NCBI GenBank assembly: GCA_002395865.1
Contig: DGVE01000128.1
Location: forward strand, 1 to 5,682
Source of the DNA: Lachnospiraceae bacterium UBA4292
GTDB taxonomy: Bacteria > Bacillota > Clostridia > Lachnospirales > Lachnospiraceae
Reading direction: 5' to 3'
DNA: 5,682 bases
The position numbers and the translations under genes were made by a program. This document shows, one piece after another, positions 1 to 5,319 of this stretch (position 1 is the stretch's first letter; each line of letters begins with the position of its first letter). The notes under the pieces are model-generated. The model was not told where the DNA came from. It did no database searches and was given only the letters and a program-made list of their open reading frames with translations.

Positions 1-701
1 ACGGAGTTGGACTGCGTGTACTTGAGAGTGATGAGTGAGATCATAAGATCGTTTTTAGCAGCCTCGGGGATATCCTTGTTGTCCGTGACCACATTGCCAA
101 GCAGAAAATCCGCGTCCACGACGAGCTCGTTTCTGCCCTGTTCGAAGGTCACTCCGAATACCTGCTTGCGCTCTATCGGATCCGGTACATAGTTCTCATC
201 GATCTGAATGACATTGTATCCGCCCTTCTTCTTCGCCTTCAGTATCTCGAGTGCCTCGTCTGTATAGCCGGGGGCGATGACACCGTCTGAGACCTCGCGC
301 TTGATAAGAAGCGCAGTGCTCTTATCGCACACGTCGGAGAGGGAAATGAAATCGCCGAACGAGCTCATGCGGTCGGCTCCTCTGGCTCTCGCGTATGCGC
401 ATGCGAGGTGTGAGAGCTCACCCATATCATCCACCCAGTATATCTTCTTCTCTACGTCAGAAAGCGGAAGGCCGATGGCTGCGCCTGCGGGCGATACATG
501 CTTGAATGATGTGGCTGCGGGAAGTCCTGTGGCCTGCTTAAGCTCCTTAACGAGCTGCCAGCCGTTAAAGGCGTCGAGAAAATTGATATAGCCGGGACGG
601 CCGTTAAGTACCTGTATGGGCAGATCGGAACCATTCTCCATAAATATTCTGGAAGGCTTCTGGTTAGGGTTGCATCCGTATTTCAGTTCAAGTTCGTTCA
701 T
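1..701 (-). CDS. Stand-alone AICAR transformylase (PurH C-terminal-type), 3' end cut by window
   Basis: Phosphoribosylaminoimidazolecarboxamide formyltransferase, the cytosolic penultimate step of de novo purine synthesis: AICAR plus 10-formyl-THF gives FAICAR. The 233 visible codons align from their first residues with the start of the AICARFT half of bifunctional Pur[13 protein letters not shown] (7-14), LNGRPGYIN (32-40), [11 protein letters not shown] (65-75, with the catalytic Lys67-His68 pair of the family), [15 protein letters not shown] (104-118), [12 protein letters not shown] (135-146) and KYTQSNS (227-233). The N-terminal IMP cyclohydrolase domain of normal PurH (about 200 residues) is absent, and there is no room for it because the upstream gene stops 15 bp before this ATG. 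The Shine-Dalgarno AAGGAG (718-713) overlaps that stop codon, which indicates translational coupling. Residues 104-146 look more like human ATIC than like E. coli PurH. Full length should be about 390 residues. The family assignment is secure; only the 3' end is unseen. Confidence 0.93.
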   Translation of the reverse strand, partial: MNELELKYGCNPNQKPSRIFMENGSDLPIQVLNGRPGYINFLDAFNGWQLVKELKQATGLPAATSFKHVSPAGAAIGLPLSDVEKKIYWVDDMGELSHLACAYARARGADRMSSFGDFISLSDVCDKSTALLIKREVSDGVIAPGYTDEALEILKAKKKGGYNVIQIDENYVPDPIERKQVFGVTFEQGRNELVVDADFLLGNVVTDNKDIPEAAKNDLMISLITLKYTQSNS

Positions 702-716
702 TGGGTTCTCTTCTCC

Positions 717-1424
717 TTACACGTTCTTATTTATTATTCTTGAAGTATATTCTCCGGTCTTAATATCTATAAATCTGGTAAAAAGCGACACCTTGTTGTC
801 ATCATTCAGGCTCTCCCAGACATTCTTCGTGAACTCATCGATATCTCCCTTTATGTCCACGCGCTCCGGCTCTCCCGTAAAGCTGGGCAGCGGGTTGCCG
901 TCACCCATATATGTGTGGATGAAGCGTCCGTCTCCCGCCTTCGGGTCGGTATACAAGAACGTGTTCCTGATGCAGCGGTCGCCGTCACCGTCGTCGCTCT
1001 TAAGTATCGACATCTGGTAGGAGAACTCTCCGCCTTCCACATGCATGATACCTGAGATCCTGGGGGTGTAGTTCGGCGCGTCCGGCTCGAACTCGCGGGT
1101 GCGCAGAGACTGCTCGAAGGTCTGTCCCTTCGCCATCAACTCGTATACAGTATCTGTCTGGTCGCCGTTGGTCACTATGGTGTCATTGCCCAGCACCCTC
1201 ACAGGTGCGTAGATTATAAGGCTCGGATCCTCGAGCTTCGCGGGATCGAAAGCCTGCGTCCTTATGCCCTCGCCGTCCTCAACGAACACGCGGTTGCGGC
1301 TGTTTGCGCTCCTGCCCATGATAAAATACGCCGTCACAGCATATCTGCCGTCCTCGCTCACACCTATCACGATGCCTCTGCCGGGGTAGCTCGTAGCGCT
1401 GAGTCTCTCATTTAAACTGCTCAT
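717..1424 (-). CDS. IMP cyclohydrolase, PurO-type (IMP_cyclohyd family)
   Basis: Predicted to close FAICAR to IMP, the last step of de novo purine synthesis, in the cytosol. The 235-residue product has the family's N-terminal signature: YPGRGIVIG (13-21), then YAVTAYFIMGRSANSRNRVF (28-47), where the GRS and SRNR arginines resemble the substrate-phosphate-binding arginines of archaeal PurO. Further recognisable blocks are TNGDQTD (85-91), PNYTPRISG (117-125) and FIHTYMGDGNP (168-178). Archaeal PurO is about 200 residues, so this is slightly longer. The ATG follows AAGGAGG (1443-1437) with a 12 nt spacer. The stop codon overlaps the ribosome binding site of the AICAR transformylase gene downstream, which lacks the PurH cyclohydrolase domain; this neighbour strongly supports the function. 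Family membership is from my recognition of the motifs (PF07826), and enzymatic activity is inference. Confidence 0.85.
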   Translation of the reverse strand: MSSLNERLSATSYPGRGIVIGVSEDGRYAVTAYFIMGRSANSRNRVFVEDGEGIRTQAFDPAKLEDPSLIIYAPVRVLGNDTIVTNGDQTDTVYELMAKGQTFEQSLRTREFEPDAPNYTPRISGIMHVEGGEFSYQMSILKSDDGDGDRCIRNTFLYTDPKAGDGRFIHTYMGDGNPLPSFTGEPERVDIKGDIDEFTKNVWESLNDDNKVSLFTRFIDIKTGEYTSRIINKNV

Positions 1425-1480
1425 GTCTTTTACCTGCCTCCTTGATCTGTTGATCGGATGTTATAAATATGATCTTCCTG

Positions 1481-2794
1481 TCATTCTCCTATCACTCTTA
1501 CCGCAAATATAGGATCTCTGTAGTTATAATCCCACACGCAGATGCCGTAAGTCGGGCTGGCCGCGTGTACGATCTGACCGTTACCGATGTAAATGGCCAC
1601 GTGGCCGATGTACCTCTTGCTGTTCGAATAGAACAGAAGGTCTCCGGGCTTGATCTGTGAGATATCTATCTTGTGTCCCTGTATCGACTGTCCCGGCGGA
1701 TCCCAGTATACAAGATCGATGCCGAAGTTCGCGTACACCAGCTTCGTAAAGCCTGAGCAGTCGGTACCGTTCGTCAGGCTCGAGCCCGCGGATACATAGG
1801 GGCATCCCACGAACTGCATCGCAAATGACACTATGGCGTTCCTGAGATTGGTTTCCGCATTCTTAGCCGCTTCCTCAGCCGCACGTCTCTCTGCCTCAGC
1901 CCTGGCTGCGGCCGCCGCAGCCTCCTGCTCAGCAGCTATCCTCGCGGCTTCGCCCTCCTGCTCGGCTCTGATCCTGGCCTCCTCAGCTTCTCTCAGCGCC
2001 CTCTCGTACTCCTCCTGGGCGATCCTCGCGGCCTCTATGGCGGCCTCTTTCGCTGCGATCTTCGCCGCCTCCTCCTCGAGGGTCATGGCGTGATCGAATT
2101 CCACCCAGATGTCCAGACAATCCGCGTAGACATATCCCGTGCTTATGGGGTCGGTCTCGATCAGAGCCCATCCGTCCTCAGTCAGCTCTACGATATGCAC
2201 CTCTGTGCCTGATCTGTAGTATGTGACGATATTGTCCTGTGTATTCAGGTCCGGCGTCTCCCTGACGCGCAGGTAATCGTACTCCTCCTTTACGCGTCCC
2301 TTCTTAACGCCGACCTTCTCCTTCATCGCCTCGGCTTCGTCGCCGATGATGAAGAACTCGGATTTGATAAAGCCCGTGCAGTTGCCCGAGGTCATCTCAT
2401 ACCAGCTTCCGTCCCACATATCTATGCGGTCGAGTATGACGGCTGCACAGTTGTTGTATATCTTGCCGACGACCTCATCCTCGGTGGATGGTCCGCTTCT
2501 GACATTTACATAGTTCGGTACCTGAGCCAGCGCCGTGAGGCCTATCTCAGGAGGCTCCGTCTCTGACTCGACAGGCTCCGTGTAGACATACCTCGTCGTG
2601 GGTGGCTCGGTCGATCCCGGTGTGGTCGACTCCGTGGGGAGCGGCTGCGTCTGTACATTGGCCGCCTTATCGGTCTGAGTGTCTGCCACAGCCTCCGAGG
2701 AGGCATCCCCCGTGGCATTTCTGTCGGCCGATGTCGAACACGCGCACAGAAGCATGGCCGAGGCCAGAACTATGGCTGTTTTCATTTTAAACAT
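1481..2794 (-). CDS. SH3b / coiled-coil / NlpC-P60 peptidoglycan hydrolase lipoprotein
   Basis: Probable cell-wall endopeptidase anchored outside the membrane, 437 residues. The N-terminal signal peptide ends in a lipobox (LLCAC, lipidated Cys19). A Thr/Pro/Glu-rich spacer follows (about 20-84), then two bacterial SH3 domains (about 86-150 with NVRSGPST at 97-104, and about 168-230 with YLRVRETP at 174-181), an Ala/Glu/Arg-rich helix likely to form a coiled coil (about 236-318), and a C-terminal NlpC/P60 domain (about 319-437). The catalytic triad is visible: Cys346 in TDCSG, His398 in IGHVAIYIG, and His410 in IVHAAS. Family members usually cut D-gamma-glutamyl-diaminopimelate bonds in stem peptides, and SH3b domains bind the wall. 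The gene lies 8 bp after the capA-like gene and is probably co-transcribed with it. The start is uncertain: ATG at 2794 or the in-frame ATG at 2785, which gives a more typical MK signal peptide. The exact bond cleaved is unknown. Confidence 0.9.
   Translation of the reverse strand: MFKMKTAIVLASAMLLCACSTSADRNATGDASSEAVADTQTDKAANVQTQPLPTESTTPGSTEPPTTRYVYTEPVESETEPPEIGLTALAQVPNYVNVRSGPSTEDEVVGKIYNNCAAVILDRIDMWDGSWYEMTSGNCTGFIKSEFFIIGDEAEAMKEKVGVKKGRVKEEYDYLRVRETPDLNTQDNIVTYYRSGTEVHIVELTEDGWALIETDPISTGYVYADCLDIWVEFDHAMTLEEEAAKIAAKEAAIEAARIAQEEYERALREAEEARIRAEQEGEAARIAAEQEAAAAAARAEAERRAAEEAAKNAETNLRNAIVSFAMQFVGCPYVSAGSSLTNGTDCSGFTKLVYANFGIDLVYWDPPGQSIQGHKIDISQIKPGDLLFYSNSKRYIGHVAIYIGNGQIVHAASPTYGICVWDYNYRDPIFAVRVIGE
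1841..2089 (-). other. Ala/Glu-rich coiled-coil segment within the NlpC/P60 lipoprotein
   Basis: Codons 236-318 encode a low-complexity run dominated by Ala, Glu and Arg, with recurring short units of the type EAARIA, EEARIRAEQE and EQEAAAAAARAE. It joins the second SH3 domain to the NlpC/P60 domain and is expected to be a long helix or coiled coil, possibly holding the catalytic domain away from the membrane or self-inhibiting it. The DNA is a compositionally biased repeat rather than exact tandem copies. The structural role is inference. Confidence 0.65.
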
Positions 2795-2798
2795 ACCA

Positions 2799-2804
2799 CC
2801 ACCT
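2799..2804 (-). promoter_or_regulatory. Unusually spaced Shine-Dalgarno for the NlpC/P60 gene
   Basis: AGGTGG on the minus strand overlaps the TAG stop of the upstream capA-like gene. It lies only 4 nt from the ATG at 2794 but 13 nt from the in-frame ATG at 2785; neither spacing is ideal. The overlap suggests termination-reinitiation coupling between the two genes, and it leaves the true start open by three codons. Confidence 0.45.
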
Positions 2805-4503
2805 ATCTCTGCCAGTTCGGATTCATCCTGTAGCAGAAGTTGATGACATCTTCATAGCTGTAAGCGTTCTTGGGCATACAGTACTTCGCGAACTCCTCGA
2901 GAGGCAGAGACCTTACGGGGTATACCTTGAATGAGAAGAGATCCGGACCGTAGTTGATCGTATTGACATAGGTGAAGTCCAGATCGTAGCCCTCGACCAC
3001 GACGCCGTGATCGGTGACTGCCAGAGTCGCCTTCGCGAGCCCGCCGATGGCTCTCGGGAAATCGTTCTGCCATGCTATGAAATTGCCCAGCGAATAGAAC
3101 ACAGGCACAACTCTTCCGTCATTGGCCGTTACGGTCTCAAACGGCTGTACAACATGAGGGTGAGCGCCGATGATGAGATCCGCGCCCCAGTCCGCGAAAT
3201 ACTGTGCGTAGAGCCTCTGCTCGTCGCTTATATTTGTGTGATACTCCTCTCCCCAGTGAGGACATACGATGACGAAATCGGCCACCTGTTTTGCCCTCTG
3301 AAGATCCGCCGCGATCTTGTCGGTATTTGAGAGAAGGTTGATGCTGTAGTCGTACTTTACGGGTGCGCCGTTCGTGCCGTAGGTGTAGCTTAAGACGGCT
3401 ATCTTCACACCCTTTACCGTGATCACAGGAACCGTGACGCTCTCCTCAAGGCTTCTGAAGGTACCCGATGTGAGTATCTGCGGATGGGCCGTGTGGATGT
3501 AATCGAGTGTATTCACAAGGCCCTGATAGCCCTTGTCCAGCGCGTGATTCGTCGCAGTGGTCATAACATCAAAGCCGATATTTACCATGACGTCGATCGC
3601 CTCGTGAGGGCAGTTGAATGACGGATATGTGGATATTCCGTACTCTCTGCCCGCGCAGGGCACCTCCTGATTTAACAGGGCCAGATCTGCGGACCGGATG
3701 TAGGGAGCGATCTCCGTGAATACACTGTCAAAATTATACGTATCTGTTGACGGGTCGTGTGCAGCTGTGTAGTAGGTGTAATGCACAAGGTTGTCTCCAC
3801 CCGCTATGATGCTTATTCGGTCTCCGACTTTCGCCGTCGTGCCGCTGTCCACGGGCTGTGCCGCGGGTGTGGTCGCCCTCACTGCAGCAGCCACGGTGAT
3901 CTGTGTGGACAGAGAGCCGTAGAACACATTCACCACATTGGTCTCGTTCATGAGCTCAAGCGGTGTCGCTGCCCATCCCGCGGGATTGACCACGGTAGTT
4001 CCGTCCGACATGGTGACGAACACATTGAAATCGAAGCCTGTGAGCGTATCGCCTATGTGGTAGTCGCTTCCGGTCACCTCCGCTCTCATGGAGACCGCTG
4101 TGATCTCGGACGCATCGGGCTGTGTGGGTTCATCCGGTCCCGGCTCCTGCGATGCAGGCTCGGGCTGTGTCTCATACTGCGCGGTAGTCTCATCCGTAAT
4201 GGCGTTGCTCGAGCCGGAGGGCTCGGTATCGTCCGGCCCTGCGCTCTCGTCACTGCCCGGCTGTGAGGGCTCCGCGCTTCCCTTCGTTCCATCGGGTATC
4301 GATGTGGTGGAAGGATATTCATCCTCCGACTCCGATGTCCTGTTCTCCGTGTTCTGCGCTATGATATCCGGTATGGTTCCTCCCGGGTTCGCATCGAGCT
4401 TCGTCTCGCTGAAGAAGAGAAGCCCCGCCGCGCTTCCTATAACTGCCGCAAATAATATGATTATAGTCGCTATGAGACCGGTATAGTATTTCGAGCTGTT
4501 CAT
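2803..4503 (-). CDS. Membrane-anchored CapA-family protein with Ig-like domain (PGA_cap metallophosphatase fold)
   Basis: A 566-residue exported protein. An N-terminal transmembrane anchor (about 8-31) is followed by a long Ser/Thr/Pro/Glu/Asp-rich spacer (about 36-132), a bacterial Ig-like domain (about 133-207, with GDTLTGFDFNVFVTMSDGTT at 151-170), and a C-terminal CapA/poly-gamma-glutamate capsule domain (about 228-480) of the calcineurin-like phosphoesterase fold. Motifs in the expected order are IIAGGDN (232-238), LLNQE (276-280), ATNHALDKG (317-325), CPHWGEEYH (414-422), GAHPHVVQ (446-453) and FYSLGNF (469-475), whose Asp, Asn and His residues would bind metal. The ATG at 4503 follows AAGGA with 7 nt spacing. 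The family includes CapA of the poly-gamma-glutamate capsule operon, but no capB, capC or capE is nearby, so a capsule role is not supported here. Its NlpC/P60 neighbour suggests envelope or wall-peptide metabolism. The substrate is unknown. Confidence 0.88.
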   Translation of the reverse strand: MNSSKYYTGLIATIIILFAAVIGSAAGLLFFSETKLDANPGGTIPDIIAQNTENRTSESEDEYPSTTSIPDGTKGSAEPSQPGSDESAGPDDTEPSGSSNAITDETTAQYETQPEPASQEPGPDEPTQPDASEITAVSMRAEVTGSDYHIGDTLTGFDFNVFVTMSDGTTVVNPAGWAATPLELMNETNVVNVFYGSLSTQITVAAAVRATTPAAQPVDSGTTAKVGDRISIIAGGDNLVHYTYYTAAHDPSTDTYNFDSVFTEIAPYIRSADLALLNQEVPCAGREYGISTYPSFNCPHEAIDVMVNIGFDVMTTATNHALDKGYQGLVNTLDYIHTAHPQILTSGTFRSLEESVTVPVITVKGVKIAVLSYTYGTNGAPVKYDYSINLLSNTDKIAADLQRAKQVADFVIVCPHWGEEYHTNISDEQRLYAQYFADWGADLIIGAHPHVVQPFETVTANDGRVVPVFYSLGNFIAWQNDFPRAIGGLAKATLAVTDHGVVVEGYDLDFTYVNTINYGPDLFSFKVYPVRSLPLEEFAKYCMPKNAYSYEDVINFCYRMNPNWQR

Positions 4504-4552
4504 TTCGTTATCCTTTTTGTTACTGTAGAACTATCCTATGTACACGCAGCAC

Positions 4553-4581
4553 ATTATGGCACAGCTTCTATTAAACCACAA
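4553..4581 (-). promoter_or_regulatory. Possible second (downstream) promoter of the capA operon
   Basis: On the minus strand TTGTGG (4581-4576) and CATAAT (4558-4553) are separated by 17 bp. The -10 matches the consensus at 5 of 6 positions but the -35 only at 3. It overlaps the stronger TTGAAA/TTTAAT pair, so it may be an alternative start or a coincidence of AT-rich sequence. Confidence 0.3.
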
Positions 4582-4598
4582 AACCCTCTATATTTCAA
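4570..4598 (-). promoter_or_regulatory. Sigma-A promoter for the capA-nlpC-purine gene run
   Basis: On the minus strand TTGAAA (4598-4593) and TTTAAT (4575-4570) are separated by exactly 17 bp, each matching the vegetative consensus at 5 of 6 positions. Transcription would begin near 4563 and leave a 5' leader of about 60 nt before the ATG at 4503. This is the only convincing promoter I see for the four minus-strand genes. Confidence 0.65.
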
Positions 4599-4621
4599 TC
4601 ACTATCATCAAAAATCTTTCA

Positions 4622-4650
4622 TTGCTTTTATACGCCACCGGTATTATAAT
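4622..4650 (+). promoter_or_regulatory. Sigma-A promoter for the DUF5721 gene
   Basis: A perfect TATAAT (4645-4650) lies 17 bp downstream of TTGCTT (4622-4627), which matches only the first three -35 bases. Transcription would start near 4657, giving a leader of about 26 nt that contains the GGAG ribosome binding site at 4673-4676. The promoter is back to back with the capA promoter, with only 23 bp between the two -35 boxes. Confidence 0.6.
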
Positions 4651-4682
4651 CATGGTTACAGATCAGTCATGCGGAGTACACC

Positions 4683-5171
4683 ATGCGCTCATTCACGGTA
4701 AAAAACATAAGAGAACTTACATCGCAGCTTTTTGTGCACGAGCTCTTCGACAGATTTCTTCTGTGCGAGGCGGAGCTTGTCACCTTCCAGACATATTCGG
4801 TAAACGGACGTGTCAAAAAGGAATACTATACGCAGGAGGAGCAGCCCCAGAGAGAATTCTCCCTCTGGTCGCAGACCCGTCCCTTCCTTCTCTCACTCAT
4901 AAAAGGCCGGACTACGCCGCTTTCATTTAAATTAGTCTTCACCATCAGCCGCTCGGGCATACAGGAGCTGGTCACCTCCAGCGGCACCTCTCTATCCTGC
5001 GATGACATCGACGGCGTGTATATGACCGTAAGCTTTAAGGACGGCCGGCTTCAGGTCGTGACCGGTACGAGCCTTAAGATCTTTTCGATGGATAAGACTC
5101 TCGAGAGGTACTGGGATCAGAAGATAGAGGGTTTCCTCGCGGCAAATGATTTTGAAGCAGCGGCGGAATAA
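4683..5171 (+). CDS. DUF5721 family protein, function unknown
   Basis: A 162-residue, apparently soluble protein with no signal peptide or membrane segment. I recognise it as DUF5721, a family seen mainly in Lachnospiraceae, from the order of its blocks: MRSFTVKNIRELTSQLFVHE at the N-terminus, DRFLLCEAELVTFQTYSVNG (23-42), FSLWSQTRPFLLSLIKG (59-75), a TPLSFKLVF strand (77-85), DDIDGVYMTVSFKDGRL (107-123) and TGTSLKIFSMDKTLERYWD (126-144). Alternating hydrophobic residues in the middle suggest a beta-rich fold, with a helical C-terminus. No catalytic motif is visible and no function is known to me. The ATG is chosen because GGAG lies 6 nt upstream and a TATAAT promoter precedes it. The gene is divergent from the capA run and lies 148 bp before htpG, facing the same way. 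A long plus-strand frame from 4538 overlaps it in another phase but lacks recognisable protein content. Confidence 0.8.
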   Translation: MRSFTVKNIRELTSQLFVHELFDRFLLCEAELVTFQTYSVNGRVKKEYYTQEEQPQREFSLWSQTRPFLLSLIKGRTTPLSFKLVFTISRSGIQELVTSSGTSLSCDDIDGVYMTVSFKDGRLQVVTGTSLKIFSMDKTLERYWDQKIEGFLAANDFEAAAE

Positions 5172-5209
5172 TCGTCATGGCGCAGACAACAATACTTTAT
5201 AAAACTTTT

Positions 5210-5242
5210 ATTAGCACTCAAGCAAAATGAGTGCTAATTTTT
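5210..5242 (+). terminator. Possible terminator of the DUF5721 gene formed by the CIRCE hairpin
   Basis: As RNA the CIRCE arms extend to a 10 bp stem (5210-5219 with 5229-5238) with a 9 nt loop, followed by five T residues (5238-5242). No other hairpin lies between the DUF5721 stop and htpG. The stem is only moderately GC-rich, so termination would be weak; the dual role is inference. Confidence 0.35.
5211..5237. promoter_or_regulatory. CIRCE element (HrcA operator)
   Basis: TTAGCACTC (5211-5219), a 9 nt spacer and GAGTGCTAA (5229-5237) form the exact CIRCE inverted repeat, the binding site of the heat-shock repressor HrcA. It lies 6 bp upstream of the htpG -35 box rather than downstream of the start site, as in the classic groE and dnaK operons of Bacillus. 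The perfect match makes HrcA control of htpG very likely, whereas htpG of B. subtilis is not part of the CIRCE regulon. Confidence 0.96.
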
Positions 5243-5243
5243 A

Positions 5244-5272
5244 TTGACAAGATGCAGATTTAGTTATAGAAT
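5244..5272 (+). promoter_or_regulatory. Sigma-A promoter of htpG
   Basis: A perfect TTGACA (5244-5249), a 17 bp spacer and TAGAAT (5267-5272, 5 of 6) make a strong vegetative promoter with a start near 5279 and a leader of about 40 nt. A strong basal promoter next to a CIRCE element fits repression by HrcA in unstressed cells and release on heat shock. Confidence 0.85.
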
Positions 5273-5304
5273 ACACTTCGGCAAAAGCCGCAGAACACAA
5301 AATG

Positions 5305-5310
5305 AAAGGA
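5305..5310 (+). promoter_or_regulatory. Ribosome binding site that fixes the htpG start
   Basis: AAAGGA ends 9 nt before the ATG at 5320, which is good spacing. An in-frame ATG at 5302 would add six codons, but the AAAGGA would then lie inside the coding sequence and no other purine-rich site stands at a suitable distance upstream. The start at 5320 is therefore preferred. Confidence 0.75.
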
Positions 5311-5319
5311 CACACGATC

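Noticed and set aside
616..1020. A plus-strand open frame with hydrophobic, Ser/Phe-rich content
   Set aside because: It spans the antisense of two recognised purine genes and the gap between them, with no supporting start signal.
1425..1480. A possible promoter or purine riboswitch in the gap before the IMP cyclohydrolase gene
   Set aside because: The gap is only 56 bp, too short for a purine riboswitch with an expression platform. The best promoter-like pair (ATGACA with TAACAT, 15 bp apart on the minus strand) is weak, so I do not call it.
1833..2093. An Ala/Ser-rich plus-strand open frame that could look like a hydrophobic small protein
   Set aside because: It is the mirror of the Ala/Glu-rich coiled-coil codons on the minus strand and has no independent support.
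3757..4266. A 169-codon plus-strand open frame antisense to the capA-like gene
   Set aside because: It is rich in Cys, Arg and His, as expected of an antisense reading of a GC-rich coding region, and it has no motif; the minus-strand frame has a full domain architecture.
4538..4930. A 130-codon plus-strand open frame overlapping the start of the DUF5721 gene
   Set aside because: It overlaps the promoter and the first half of a recognised gene in another phase, has no good ribosome binding site and shows no recognisable protein content.
5183..5212. A second htpG promoter upstream of CIRCE (CAGACA-18-TTTATT, or TATAAA at 5198-5203)
   Set aside because: It would put CIRCE in the classic downstream position, but each box matches poorly, while TTGACA-17-TAGAAT just downstream is near perfect.
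5302..5319. An earlier in-frame ATG for htpG at 5302
   Set aside because: It would place the AAAGGA ribosome binding site inside the gene and lacks its own Shine-Dalgarno; family members begin close to the 5320 start.
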